A DNA stretch of 64,000 nt. Origin: Streptomyces anulatus (GTDB lineage: Bacteria; Actinomycetota; Actinomycetes; Streptomycetales; Streptomycetaceae). The stretch is from NCBI RefSeq assembly GCF_000721175.1, contig NZ_JOEZ01000007.1, positions 124,001-188,000 on the forward strand. The letters are read 5' to 3'. Below the pieces are notes generated by a model. That model searched no databases, was not told where the DNA came from, and was given only the letters and a program-made list of their open reading frames with translations. The position numbers were made by a program, and so were the translations under genes. This document shows positions 7,322-16,174 of the stretch, piece by piece (position 1 is the first letter of the stretch; each line of letters starts with the position of its first letter).

Positions 7322-7453
7322 ATGGGATGGGGAACGGGCAAGGGCGGCGGCGGTGGGGACGGGAAGCACTCGGGCGGCAAGGATCCGGGTACGGCCAAGC
7401 CCTCATCCGACACCGCGAAGCCGGCACCTGAGCCGAAGCACAAGGGAAAGTAG
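7322..7453 (+). CDS. Small Gly/Lys/Pro-rich peptide upstream of a PIMT-like gene
   Basis: A 43-residue ORF, ATG at 7322 behind GAGGGGC. The first half is Gly/Lys-rich (MGWGTGKGGGGG), the second is Pro/Lys-rich with a repeated TAKP motif and a basic end (KHKGK). It has no Cys and no hydrophobic segment, so it is neither a lanthipeptide precursor nor secreted. Its stop is 2 bases before the GTG of the methyltransferase, so the pair is almost surely co-translated. The position is where a graspetide precursor would sit in a tgmABC-like locus, but the sequence does not resemble one. Function unknown; a substrate of the methyltransferase is conceivable. Confidence 0.6.
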   Translation: MGWGTGKGGGGGDGKHSGGKDPGTAKPSSDTAKPAPEPKHKGK

Positions 7454-7455
7454 GT

Positions 7456-8643
7456 GTGCGGCAGATGGAGCCCGTCGGAGCGGACGAGCGGGCAGCCATG
7501 AGCTGCCTGCTCCACGTCGTGGAGGAGAGTCTCGGCGTGCCCATCGACCCGGCCTGGGAAGCCGCCTTCCGGGACGTACACCGGCATGCCTTCCTTCCTG
7601 AGAAGGTTTGGGTGGGCGACAACCTGACGGAGTGCTCTCGGAAGGCGGCCCCTGAGGACTGGTTGCGTCACGCATACGCCGACACCGCTGTCGTGACGCA
7701 GATCAACGACGGCAGGGCCGTGGAGCAGGACGAACGCTGGGCCTCGTGCTCGGCCTCCGCCCCGTCCATCGTCCTCCGGATGCTCGACATGCTGGATGTG
7801 CGGGCGGGCCACCGCGTCCTGGAGATCGGCAGCGGCACCGGGTGGAACGCGGCGCTGCTCGCGCACCGGCTCGGGCCGGGCCGGGTGGTCACGGTCGAGG
7901 TGGACCCGGCGCTCGCGGTCCGGGCGACAAGGAGCCTTGAGGGCGCGGGGCTGGACGCCCGGGTGATCCACGGCGACGGGGCCCGGGGTCATGCGGCCGG
8001 CGGCCCCTACGACCGGGTGATCGCGACCTGTTCCGTGCGGACCGTTCCTCCGGCGTGGATCACGCAGACCAAGCCCGGCGGCGTGGTCCTCGTCCCGTGG
8101 GAGTCGCCCTGGTTCTGCTACGGGCTGCTGAGGCTCACCGTGGACGGGTACGGCGGTGCTTCGGGCTTCTTCTCCCCGCACTCGGCGTTCATGCTGATGC
8201 GGGGCCAGCGTACGGAACTGCGGATCTACCGCGATGTGGTGCGTGACAGCCACGTACCGGAGGAGTCCGCGACCCGGTTGTCCTCCTGGGCGGTCGCCGG
8301 TGGGGATTGGGCCGCACAGTTCGCGGTCGGCCTTCTGCTCCGCGACGTATGGCGGGCCTGGCACGAGAATCCCGATGTGGAAGGAGTCACGGACCGCTTG
8401 TGGCTCGCCACCACCGACGCGACCTCCTGGGCAGCCGTGGACCGGGACGGGCGGACCACCGACCGCTTCACCGTGTGGGAGCACGGACCCCGTCGGTTGT
8501 GGGGGACGGTCGAGGCCGCCTACGACTGGTGGTGCGGCGCAGGCTGCCCCAGGCCGGAGCGATTCGGTCTGACCGTTGTTCCTGACGGCACACATGTGGT
8601 GTGGCTGGACACTCCGGACAACCCGGTGCCTGACCTGACCTGA
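7456..8643 (+). CDS. PIMT-like methyltransferase (graspetide-maturation type)
   Basis: 395 residues (GTG 7456; an alternative ATG is 9 bases later). Residues ~60-220 form a protein-L-isoaspartate O-methyltransferase-like domain: the T-x-I-NDGRAV segment, SCSASAPSIVLRMLDML, motif I VLEIGSGTGWNAALLA near 120-135, VTVEVDP and VIATCSVRTVPPAW. The extra C-terminal ~170 residues ending in GPRRLWGTVEAAYDWW and RFGLTVVPDGTHVVWLDTP match, from memory, the methyltransferases of ATP-grasp peptide maturase loci, where they convert Asp to isoaspartate or aspartimide in graspetides. The expected ATP-grasp ligase is absent here. The gene may be an orphan or act on the 43-residue peptide before it. Confidence 0.85.
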   Translation: MRQMEPVGADERAAMSCLLHVVEESLGVPIDPAWEAAFRDVHRHAFLPEKVWVGDNLTECSRKAAPEDWLRHAYADTAVVTQINDGRAVEQDERWASCSASAPSIVLRMLDMLDVRAGHRVLEIGSGTGWNAALLAHRLGPGRVVTVEVDPALAVRATRSLEGAGLDARVIHGDGARGHAAGGPYDRVIATCSVRTVPPAWITQTKPGGVVLVPWESPWFCYGLLRLTVDGYGGASGFFSPHSAFMLMRGQRTELRIYRDVVRDSHVPEESATRLSSWAVAGGDWAAQFAVGLLLRDVWRAWHENPDVEGVTDRLWLATTDATSWAAVDRDGRTTDRFTVWEHGPRRLWGTVEAAYDWWCGAGCPRPERFGLTVVPDGTHVVWLDTPDNPVPDLT

Positions 8644-8810
8644 CCTGAGATGAATGGTCCCGGTGGGGGCCGGACCGCCGGGTGTGGCTCGAACAGCGCG
8701 TCGCTCGGGCCCCGCAGGCCGGCAGGCGGCCTCCGTGACGCGGTAGTGCGCTGTCCTTCGACGCCGTCACCCGGCATGTCCTCCGCACGAAGAACGGGCT
8801 GACCGGAGCC

Positions 8811-10271
8811 TCAGATCGAGAACCGCTCCCGCTCCAGCAGCGGCCGCACCCGGGACCGGAAGCCGCCGGTGCGGAACGGCCGCTGGAGCAGGCCCGGCCG
8901 CAGCTCCTGGGCGAGCGCTGCGACGATCATGCCCTGGTCCAGGGCGAGCGTGAAGTCGCTGACCCGGCCCGTGGACACGTTCACCGAGTCCCGGAAGCCG
9001 AGCCCGTCCTCGTACGCGCCGAAGTCCCGCTCCAGCGCCCGCAGGTTGGCCACCGCCTCCCGGCCCGCGTACGGCAGGGCCAGGAACGAGGCGTGCGGGG
9101 TGACGACGCCGTTGGTGAACGCCGAGGGCGGCGGCAGGGGTTCGCCGTCCGTGGTGTGCGTGCGGTCGGTGTTGGAGGCGTACCCGTCGACCGCCATGCC
9201 GAGCGCGTCGACCCCGTACTCCTGGTAGCCGTCCTCGGGGACGTTGGAGGGGGAGAAGCCCCAGTAGCCGTACTCCGCCTCCCGCAGACCGTGGTCGATC
9301 TGACCGCGTACGTAGCGGTGGTGAGTCACGCCCCACGCGCGCGGCGACCACTGCTGCTCCGGCACGAACAGCGGCACCATCAGCGCCTCGAACATCGAGC
9401 CGCCCCAGGTGGGGATCAGTTTCCGGTTGCGGTGGGTGTAGTGGCCGTTCCACACCCGTATGCCGTCGACCGTGACGTACTCGCCGCCAGGCTTCTGCTC
9501 CTGCTCGTGCTCCGGCAGCATCGTCCGCAGCAGATGCCAGTAGTGGTCGCCGGGGAGTGAGCCGTCGGCTATTCCCAGGTAACTGGCCATGCGGGGCTCG
9601 GTGTTGAGAGCGCCGTAGTGGTGCGGGGTCGGCTCGTCCGTGTCGGTCCAGACGCCGCCGCGCAGCTGGCCGGGGCCCGCGACCGGGTCGGCCGGGTCGT
9701 AGGGGGTGTAGAAGTACGACCAGTCCGCCGTGGCCAGGACGCGGCGGACGCGGGGGCGCAGCGAGGGCGCGGCGTCGGCGGCTATCCGCAGGCCCGTCAC
9801 CAGCCAGGCGTTGTCGACGGAGGACAGGAACGGGCGCACCGGGTCGCCGGTGCCCGGCCACCGGGTGAGCACCGAACCGTCGTGCGCGTCGTACCAGTTG
9901 AGCCAGAATCCGTGGTGGCGCTCCAGCTTCTCGATGGCGGCGACGGTACGGGTCAGGGCGCGGATCATCGTGCTCTCGCCGATCACGCCCAGGCCCGCGG
10001 CGGCGACCGCCGACCAGAGGCCGCAGCCGATGTTGGTCGGCGAGGTCTGGGCGGACTGGGCAGGGGCTCCGGGGCCGCTGAGGTCGATCTTGTCGGTGAC
10101 GAGGCCGAAGTCGGTCGTCATCGCCTCGATCGAGCGGTACGTGTCGCGGAACCAGGTCCTGAGAAGGCGTGGGTCCGCGGGGGCGGCGACAGCCGCCGGG
10201 GCGGTTACGGCTCCGAGCGACAGGGCCGCGGCCCCGGTCCCTGCGGCGGTGAGAAACGTGCGACGGTCCAT
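8811..10271 (-). CDS. Tat-exported glycoamylase-like glycoside hydrolase
   Basis: 486 residues. The N-terminus MDRRTFLTAAGTG with an Ala-rich hydrophobic stretch is a twin-arginine signal, cleaved near VAAP. The rest is an (alpha/alpha)6-type hydrolase of the Pfam glycoamylase family (PF10091): SSVDNAWLVTGL, TEPRMASYLGIADG, WGGSMFEALMVPLF, YGYWGFSPSNVPEDGYQEYGVDALG, TPHASFLALPY and the final LDQGMIVAALA. Characterised relatives include GH144 endo-beta-1,2-glucanases; whether this protein has that specificity is inference. It lies downstream of the GH1 gene, on the same strand but 224 bases away with two hairpins between, so it may have its own promoter. Confidence 0.82.
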   Translation of the reverse strand: MDRRTFLTAAGTGAAALSLGAVTAPAAVAAPADPRLLRTWFRDTYRSIEAMTTDFGLVTDKIDLSGPGAPAQSAQTSPTNIGCGLWSAVAAAGLGVIGESTMIRALTRTVAAIEKLERHHGFWLNWYDAHDGSVLTRWPGTGDPVRPFLSSVDNAWLVTGLRIAADAAPSLRPRVRRVLATADWSYFYTPYDPADPVAGPGQLRGGVWTDTDEPTPHHYGALNTEPRMASYLGIADGSLPGDHYWHLLRTMLPEHEQEQKPGGEYVTVDGIRVWNGHYTHRNRKLIPTWGGSMFEALMVPLFVPEQQWSPRAWGVTHHRYVRGQIDHGLREAEYGYWGFSPSNVPEDGYQEYGVDALGMAVDGYASNTDRTHTTDGEPLPPPSAFTNGVVTPHASFLALPYAGREAVANLRALERDFGAYEDGLGFRDSVNVSTGRVSDFTLALDQGMIVAALAQELRPGLLQRPFRTGGFRSRVRPLLERERFSI

Positions 10272-10323
10272 CGTTCCGGCTCCTGGTGGCAGAAGGGGGA
10301 GGGGGAGGGCAAGTCGTGGTGTT

Positions 10324-10384
10324 CGGGCGTGCGAGGTCGTGCGGGCGCGTGGGAGGCCGCGCCGGGCGTGCGAGGTCGTGCGGG
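10324..10384 (+). repeat. 22-bp direct repeat, two copies
   Basis: Two perfect copies of a 22-base unit beginning CGGGCGTGCGAGG (10324-10345 and 10363-10384), 17 bases apart, in the leader of the glycoamylase-like gene. Function unknown. Confidence 0.7.
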
Positions 10385-10402
10385 GGGTTGGTGCCGGGGG
10401 GC

Positions 10403-10434
10403 GGGGCCGGCGGTCGTCAGGATCCGCCGGCCCC
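10403..10434. terminator. Hairpin terminator after the GH1 gene
   Basis: Perfect 11-bp inverted repeat (GGGGCCGGCGG / CCGCCGGCCCC), 10-base loop, followed toward the GH1 gene by a second small hairpin at 10446-10466 (GGGAGCC / GGCTCCC). Confidence 0.75.
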
Positions 10435-10495
10435 GGCCCACCCGAGGGAGCCGTCAGGTGGCTCCCGGTATCGGGGATGCGGCCTCAGCGGTGAA

Positions 10496-11716
10496 TCAGG
10501 CTGCCGTGCGCGGGAGTTCGCGAGTGCGGCCGAGCGAGCCCAGCCACTTCGCCGAGTCCCGCGGGGTGCGCTCGAAGGTCTCCCAGTCGATGGCGATCAG
10601 GCCGAACGTGGCCCTGTACGTGCCCCACTCGTAGTTGTCCAGGGCGCTCCACGCCAGGTAGCCCCGGATGTCGATGCCGTCCGCCAGCGCGGACGCGACC
10701 TCGTCCAGCGCGCCCGCGTAGTAGTCGACGCGGCGGCCGTCGTCGGCGGTGGCGATGCCGTTCTCCGTGACGATCAGCGGGACGTCGCCCACCACCTCGG
10801 CCGTGTGGCGCAGTGCCTCGCCGACCGCGCTCGGGTAGTACTCCCACGACGTCAGCGTCCGCTCGACGTCGTCGGCCGCCGGGATCGGTCCTCCGGGGCC
10901 GATCCGTGTACGGGTGTAGGACTGCACGCCGATCCAGTCGTCGCCGCGCGCCGCCTCGATGAAGACGTCCTCGCGCGGGTGGCGGTAGGCGGCGGTGACG
11001 TCCTCCGCGCCGGGGAGGGCCTGGTAGACCTGGTTGGCGATGGTCCAGCCGACCTGGATGCCCGCGTCCAGGGCCCGGACCTCCTTGACGGCCGCGTGAT
11101 GGGCGGCGATGACGGCCTCGGTCGTCTCGTCGTCGGGGGTGGGCAGGCCGGCGGGCGGGAAGCCGTTGTCGCCGCGCTTGGCCTGGCCCGCCATCACGGC
11201 GATCATGTTCGGTTCGTTGATCGTGCAGACGTGGCTGACGCCCTCGGAGATCACGGGGGCGCAGGCCGCCACGTACCGGGCGAACAGCTCCACCGCGCCC
11301 TCGGCCGTCCAGCCGCCGCGCGCCTCGAACCACTGCGGGACGGTGAAGTGGTGCAGGGTCACCATCGGGCGCAGGCCGCGCTCGATCGCTCCCTCCACCA
11401 TTCGCCGGTAGTGGGCGAGCTGGGCGCGGGAGAAGCGGCCCTCGACCGGCTCGATGCGGGCCCACTCGATGGAGAAGCGGTAGTCGGTGAAGCCGAGCGA
11501 GGCCAGCAGGTCCATGTCCTCGGGCCAGCGGTGGTAGCTGTCGCAGGCGTCCAGGCTCGGCTCCTGGATGTGGGTGCCGGCGGCGTGCTCCTTGACCCAC
11601 CAGTCGCTGTCGGTGTTGTTGCCCTCGATCTGGTGGGCGGCCGTGGAGGCCCCCCAGAGGAAGCCCTCCGGGAACGGGACGGGCGTCTTCGGGTTCGGAG
11701 CAGGGGTGTGTGTCAT
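10496..11716 (-). CDS. GH1 beta-glucosidase (intracellular)
   Basis: 406 residues without a signal peptide, so it acts in the cytoplasm on imported beta-glucosides. GH1 markers: FLWGASTAAHQIEGNN at the start, the acid/base Glu168 in TINEPN and the nucleophile Glu318 in IVTENG, then WSALDNYEWGTY near the aglycone site. It is somewhat shorter than the usual 440-480 residues but contains all strands. It follows the sugar permease genes by 94 bases on the same strand and should hydrolyse the disaccharides or oligosaccharides that the transporter brings in. BglC of the cellobiose operon is the nearest well-known homologue, but no CebR box is present here. Confidence 0.93.
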   Translation of the reverse strand: MTHTPAPNPKTPVPFPEGFLWGASTAAHQIEGNNTDSDWWVKEHAAGTHIQEPSLDACDSYHRWPEDMDLLASLGFTDYRFSIEWARIEPVEGRFSRAQLAHYRRMVEGAIERGLRPMVTLHHFTVPQWFEARGGWTAEGAVELFARYVAACAPVISEGVSHVCTINEPNMIAVMAGQAKRGDNGFPPAGLPTPDDETTEAVIAAHHAAVKEVRALDAGIQVGWTIANQVYQALPGAEDVTAAYRHPREDVFIEAARGDDWIGVQSYTRTRIGPGGPIPAADDVERTLTSWEYYPSAVGEALRHTAEVVGDVPLIVTENGIATADDGRRVDYYAGALDEVASALADGIDIRGYLAWSALDNYEWGTYRATFGLIAIDWETFERTPRDSAKWLGSLGRTRELPRTAA

Positions 11717-11810
11717 CGCGACATGTCTTTCTGGTGGTGGTGAGGGGTGTGGCCGCGCTCTGTTACGGGGTGGGGTGCGGCCTCGTACGTGAAGTGCCCC
11801 GGCGGACGCC

Positions 11811-12689
11811 CTACTTCATGCCCGCCGTGGCGATGCCCTGCGTGAAGTGCCTTTGCAGCGCGATGAAGACGACCAGCACCGGCAGCACGATCAGGAAGGC
11901 CCCGGCCATCAGCATCCCGTTGGAGCCGCCGGCCTTGTTGGGATCGGTGGCGAAGGTCGCCAGCGCCACCGGGAGGGTGTACTTGTCGGGGTCGTTGGTC
12001 GCGATCAGCGGCCAGACGAAGTTGTTCCAGGAACCCAGGAACGTGAAGATCGACAGGGTCGCGAGGGCGGGCTTCACCAGCGGCATCACGATCCGCCAGA
12101 AGATGTACCACTCGCTCGCGCCGTCCATCCGGGCCGCTTCCAGCAGCTCGTCCGGGATCGACTGCATGAACTGGCGCATCAGGAAGACCCCGAACGCCCC
12201 GGCGGCGAAAGGCAGTACCAGACCCGCGTAGCTGTCGATCAGCTGGAGCTTGCTCATCAGCACGAACAGCGGCAGCAGCATCAGGTTGCCGGGCACCATC
12301 AGTGCGCCGAGCACCAGGCCGAAGATCTTGTCGCGGCCGACGAAGTTCAGCTTGGCCAGGGCGTAGCCGAGCATCGAGCAGAAGACCAGGTTCGAGACGG
12401 TCACCAGGACCGCCACGATCACCGAGTTCATGAAGTACAGCGGCAGGTCCAGCTTGTCGAGCAGCTGCCGGAAGTTCTCCAGGGTCCACTCGGTGGGGAT
12501 CCACACCGGCGGGCCGGCCGACAGCTCGCTCTGCGTCTTGAAGGCGGAGAGCCCCATCCAGAGGAAGGGCGCCGACATGACCAGCAGCCCGAGCGAGAGC
12601 AGGACGTGGACCAGGGGGCGGGAGATGTTCCGCTTTCCGGCGTTGTGCTTCAGGGGCTTGACCGCCGCGTTGCTGCTGTTGGCGCTCAT
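11811..12689 (-). CDS. Carbohydrate ABC transporter permease (MalG type)
   Basis: 292 residues, six predicted membrane segments, beginning after a polar N-terminal tail of ~25 residues. The EAA loop is clear (LLEAARMDGASEWYIFWRIVMP), where the ATPase docks. As in other Streptomyces CUT1 systems there is no ATPase gene in the operon; the shared MsiK ATPase encoded elsewhere probably energises it (inference). The start ATG overlaps the stop of the upstream permease by 4 bases (12686-12689). It ends 94 bases before the GH1 gene. Confidence 0.94.
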   Translation of the reverse strand: MSANSSNAAVKPLKHNAGKRNISRPLVHVLLSLGLLVMSAPFLWMGLSAFKTQSELSAGPPVWIPTEWTLENFRQLLDKLDLPLYFMNSVIVAVLVTVSNLVFCSMLGYALAKLNFVGRDKIFGLVLGALMVPGNLMLLPLFVLMSKLQLIDSYAGLVLPFAAGAFGVFLMRQFMQSIPDELLEAARMDGASEWYIFWRIVMPLVKPALATLSIFTFLGSWNNFVWPLIATNDPDKYTLPVALATFATDPNKAGGSNGMLMAGAFLIVLPVLVVFIALQRHFTQGIATAGMK

Positions 12690-13657
12690 TTCGTGTTGTC
12701 CTTCAGCAGTCGGAGCTGGAGCACCGTGATGCCCATGATCACCACGAAGAGGACGTACGCCATGGCGCTCGCGTAGCCCATGTGGAAGAAGTTGAACCCT
12801 TCGCGGTACATGTTCAGCGAGACCGTGAGGGTCGAGTCGGACGGGCCGCCCTGGGTCATCACGAACGGCTCCTCGAACACGTTGAGGTAGCCGATCGTCG
12901 TGATCACCGTGGCGTAGAGGACCGTCGGGCGCAGGAGGGGGACCGTGATGCCCCGGAACTCCTGCCACACGCTCGCGCCGTCGAGCTTCGCGGCCTCCCG
13001 CACCTCGGTGGGGATCGCCTGGAGGCCCGCGATGAACAGCACCATCACCGTGCCGACGTTCCGCCAGACCGCCATCACGATCAGCGAGGGCATCGCCAGT
13101 GTCTCGGAGCCGAGGAAGTCCGGTGCCGTCCAGCCCACTTCGGAGAAGAGACCCGCGATCAGCCCGTCGCTCGGATCGAGTACGAACCGCCAGACGACGG
13201 CCACCGCGACGATGGTCGTGACCACCGGGGCGTAGAAGCCGACGCGGAAGAGGGTCCGCGCCCGGTCGATGCCGTTGTTCAGCAGAACGGCGACGACCAG
13301 CCCGGTCCCGATGGTCAGCGGTACGCCGACGACCACGAAGTACCCCGTGTTGAAAAGGGACTTCAGGAACTTCTCGTCGCCGAAGAGGTTGACGTAGTTC
13401 TCGAGTCCGATGAACTCCGCTTCCCACGGGCGCGTCACGTTGCGCAGCCCGAAGTCCGTGAAGCTCATCACCAGCGTGGCGAGGATCGGGAACGCCATGA
13501 AGACGGTGAACAGGACGAGGAACGGGGTGGAGAACAGCCAGCCCGCGGCGTTCTGCACGCCCATCGACGGCTTGCGGCCTCGGCTGCCCGTGGGGGCGGG
13601 GGACGGCGCGCCCCCCGCCTTCCCGGGCCGTGCGGCCTTCTCGGTCGTGGTGCTCAT
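12686..13657 (-). CDS. Carbohydrate ABC transporter permease (MalF type)
   Basis: 323 residues. A polar, Pro/Lys-rich N-terminal tail of ~35 residues precedes the first membrane segment (AAGWLFSTPFLVLFTVFMAF). Six membrane spans and the EAA motif (VREAAKLDGASVWQEFRGITVP) identify a CUT1 sugar permease of the MalF type. Three bases separate its ATG from the stop of the lipoprotein gene. With the MalG-type partner it forms the membrane channel. Confidence 0.94.
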   Translation of the reverse strand: MSTTTEKAARPGKAGGAPSPAPTGSRGRKPSMGVQNAAGWLFSTPFLVLFTVFMAFPILATLVMSFTDFGLRNVTRPWEAEFIGLENYVNLFGDEKFLKSLFNTGYFVVVGVPLTIGTGLVVAVLLNNGIDRARTLFRVGFYAPVVTTIVAVAVVWRFVLDPSDGLIAGLFSEVGWTAPDFLGSETLAMPSLIVMAVWRNVGTVMVLFIAGLQAIPTEVREAAKLDGASVWQEFRGITVPLLRPTVLYATVITTIGYLNVFEEPFVMTQGGPSDSTLTVSLNMYREGFNFFHMGYASAMAYVLFVVIMGITVLQLRLLKDNTK

Positions 13658-13659
13658 GG

Positions 13660-14904
13660 CTACTGCTTCACGAGGCCTTCGATCTCGGACTGCGCCGTCT
13701 TCAGCGCGTCCTCGGCGGAAGCCTTGCCCTGCGTCACCTTGGCGATGGCCTGGTCCACCTTGTCGGTGATCTCGGTCCAGTTGGCCAGGGACGGCGAGGA
13801 CTTGGCGGTGTCCATCTGCTTCTTGAAGGTCCGCAGGTCGGCGTCGTCGGCGAGCGTCCCGGACTCCCACGCGGAGGTGTTGGCGGGCAGGTCCCTCGTC
13901 CGCTCGTACCAGTCGGACTGGCCCTTCGTGTCGGTCAGGTACTTGATGAACTCCGTGGCCGCGGCCTTGTGCTCGCTGTCCTTGGAGACGACGAGCGAGG
14001 ATCCGCCGGCCATGGAGGTGGAGGAGGCGTCCGCCGGAACGGATCCGATGGCCCACTTGCCCTTGATCTGCGGCTGGCCCTCGTCGAGGAGCGTCACGTG
14101 CCAGGGGCCGCCGAAGAACATCGGGACCCGGCCGTTGCCGAAGTCCTTCACCACGTCGTACCCGGGCGGCACGGACTTGTTGGCGAGGCCCTTGTCGAAG
14201 TAGGAGCCGTACTCCTTCAGCGCCCTGACGGCCTCCGGGCTGTCGACGACGGCCTCGCCCTTGTCATTGACGATCTCGCCGCCCGCCGAGTACAGGAAGG
14301 AGTAGAAGTTCTGCACGGTGTCCAGGCCGCTGGGCTGGATGGACAGCCCCCACTTCGTACCGGCCTTCTCCTGGTACGCGGTGGCCAGGTCCCGGAGCTC
14401 CTTCCAGTTCGCCGGAGCCTTGCTCACGCCCGCCTTCTCGGCCAGGTCCGTGCGGTAGTAGAGGACCCGGGTGTCGACGTACCACGGCACGCCGTAGGCG
14501 GTGCCGTCCACCTCGCCCTGCTCCCAGCCCGCCGGGAAGAAGTCCTTCTTGTCGAAGACCTCGGTGTCCACCGGCTCCAGCACGCCGAGTTCGGAGAACT
14601 CGCCCAGGTAACTGCCGCCCATCTGCGCCACGTCGGGCAGGGTGCCCGCCGCCGCTGCCGAGACGAGCTTCTGGTGGGCGACGTCCCAGCCGATCGGGGT
14701 CACCTTGACGGTGATGTTCGGGTTGGCCTTCTCGTACACCTCGGCCACGTCGGCGAGCTTCTCACCCTCGGCCCCCATGGCCCACACGGTGAGCGTCTGC
14801 TTCTCGTCCGCCGCGACGTCGCCGCCGGAGGAGCCGCAGGCGGAGAGGGTCACGGCGAGCGCGAGCGCTATGCCGGCGGGAGCGGTTCTGGCGATGCGGG
14901 ACAT
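13660..14904 (-). CDS. Sugar-binding lipoprotein of a CUT1 ABC transporter
   Basis: 414 residues with a lipoprotein signal (hydrophobic core ALAVTLSACGSS, lipobox LSAC) and an extracellular-solute-binding family 1 fold: LTVWAMGAEGEKLADVAEVYEKANP, GTLPDVAQMGG, GVPWYVDTRVLYYRTDL, WKELRDLATAYQEK and GPWHVTLL. Aromatic residues expected to stack on sugars are present. The ATG at 14904 is preceded by a strong AAGGAGGAG site. It is the first gene of the operon with the two permeases and the GH1. The inverted repeat at 14942-14970 directly upstream is the likely operator. Substrate probably a beta-linked gluco-oligosaccharide. Confidence 0.93.
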   Translation of the reverse strand: MSRIARTAPAGIALALAVTLSACGSSGGDVAADEKQTLTVWAMGAEGEKLADVAEVYEKANPNITVKVTPIGWDVAHQKLVSAAAAGTLPDVAQMGGSYLGEFSELGVLEPVDTEVFDKKDFFPAGWEQGEVDGTAYGVPWYVDTRVLYYRTDLAEKAGVSKAPANWKELRDLATAYQEKAGTKWGLSIQPSGLDTVQNFYSFLYSAGGEIVNDKGEAVVDSPEAVRALKEYGSYFDKGLANKSVPPGYDVVKDFGNGRVPMFFGGPWHVTLLDEGQPQIKGKWAIGSVPADASSTSMAGGSSLVVSKDSEHKAAATEFIKYLTDTKGQSDWYERTRDLPANTSAWESGTLADDADLRTFKKQMDTAKSSPSLANWTEITDKVDQAIAKVTQGKASAEDALKTAQSEIEGLVKQ

Positions 14905-14941
14905 GGGAGGGCTCCTCCTTGAGCAATCCGGATGCTGCGCG

Positions 14942-14970
14942 ATGTATGCGCTGCCTGTAAGCGCATACAT
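14942..14970. promoter_or_regulatory. LacI-type operator before the sugar transport operon
   Basis: Perfect 10-bp inverted repeat (ATGTATGCGC / GCGCATACAT, 9-base spacer), 38 bases before the lipoprotein start. Within it TGTAAGCGCATACA (14956-14969) is a nearly symmetrical LacI-type site with central CG. The core AAGCGCATnCA recurs at 17442-17457 before the LacI gene, which points to that protein as the binder. Confidence 0.65.
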
Positions 14971-15156
14971 CACTGTGCGCCAGGCGCTCGGGAATCCGCA
15001 AGAGGGTGCTGGGTCACACTCGTGCAACGTGCTCGACACGCCGGCGCCTTGTTGTCGAACCGTAAACGCGCCGTTTGTGGAACAACAGGCGATGTGACCG
15101 ATTCGTCGTCCAGAGGTCCGGGCGTCCGCCGGTGAGCCGGCGTCTACCCTCGCGGC

Positions 15157-16170
15157 ATGGCTCCACCCGTCGCGTTCTCCCACGGCTTCCCGTTCGACCC
15201 GGCCTACGGGTACGGCGCGCCGGACGCCCTGCTGAGCGTCCCCGCCCCGCCCGCCCCCGACGGCTTCGACGCGTTCTGGCGGGGCCGGTACGCGCGGGCC
15301 CGCGCGGTCGACCCGCGGCCGGTCATCGGCCCGGTGGAGGAGGAGCGCGACGGCGTGACGATCCACGGCGTGGGCTACACCTCCGCGGGCGGCGTCCGGC
15401 TCGGCGGCTGGCTCGCCCTGCCCGTCGAGGGGCCCGTACGGTACGGATTCGTCGTCGGGCACGGCTACGGCGGCCGCCAGGGGCCCGGCCGCGACCTTCC
15501 GGCGCCGCTGCCCGGGGCCGCCGCGATCCTGCCGTGCGTACGGGGCATGGGGGAGCGGGGCCGGGTCGAGGGCATCCCGGACCTGGCCGACGAACACGTC
15601 CTGCACGGCATCGGCTCCCGCGACACCTATGTCATCGGTGGCTGCGTGGCCGACCTGTGGTGCGCCGCCTCCGCCCTCACCGCCCTCGTCCCGGAACTGG
15701 CGGGGGCCGGCCTCCCCGGCGGGCCCCGCCTCGGCTACCTCGGCGAGAGCTTCGGCGGCGGGCTCGGGGCCCTCGCGCTGCCCTGGGACGACCGTTTCGG
15801 CGCGGCCCAGCTCACGGTCCCCACCTTCGGCAACCACCCGCTGCGCCTGACCCTGCCCTGCGCGGGCAGCGGCGAGGCGGTCCGGGCGCACCACCGGGAA
15901 CACCCCGAGGTCACGGACGTCCTCGGCTACTTCGACGCGGCGACGGCGGCGACCCGGCTGACGCTGCCCACGCTGGTCGCGGCCGCACTGTTCGACCCCT
16001 CCGTGCCGCCGCCGGGACAGTTCGCCGTGCACAACGCGCTGGCCGGCGAGCGGGAGCTCCAGGTGCTGACGGCGGGGCACTTCGCGTACCGGGGGATGAC
16101 GGCCGAGGCGGCGGAGCTGGACGCGAACCGGACGCGGTTCTTCGGGGAGCGGCTGGGCACTGCGGTCTGA
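15157..16170 (+). CDS. CE7-type acetylxylan esterase / deacetylase
   Basis: 337 residues of the AXE1 (PF05448) alpha/beta-hydrolase family, which includes acetylxylan esterase and cephalosporin-C deacetylase. Expected catalytic residues: Ser198 in GESFGGG, Asp280 in LFDPSVPP and His308 in TAGHFAYRG; the conserved RGMGERG stretch follows the first strands. No signal peptide, so it should remove acetyl groups from imported oligosaccharides. It is divergent from the sugar transport operon and shares the operator region 14905-15156, which suggests coordinated control by the LacI protein. The ATG at 15157 is at the start of family homology. Confidence 0.88.
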   Translation: MAPPVAFSHGFPFDPAYGYGAPDALLSVPAPPAPDGFDAFWRGRYARARAVDPRPVIGPVEEERDGVTIHGVGYTSAGGVRLGGWLALPVEGPVRYGFVVGHGYGGRQGPGRDLPAPLPGAAAILPCVRGMGERGRVEGIPDLADEHVLHGIGSRDTYVIGGCVADLWCAASALTALVPELAGAGLPGGPRLGYLGESFGGGLGALALPWDDRFGAAQLTVPTFGNHPLRLTLPCAGSGEAVRAHHREHPEVTDVLGYFDAATAATRLTLPTLVAAALFDPSVPPPGQFAVHNALAGERELQVLTAGHFAYRGMTAEAAELDANRTRFFGERLGTAV

Positions 16171-16174
16171 TTCC

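Noticed and set aside
7322..7453. 43-residue peptide as a lanthipeptide or classical graspetide precursor
   Set aside because: No Cys, and no conserved graspetide core or leader motif was recognised.
10496..14904. Naming the sugar operon cebEFG-bglC
   Set aside because: No CebR box, a different operator, an inserted glycoamylase-like gene and a LacI protein with its own sites; identity with the cellobiose operon is not supported.
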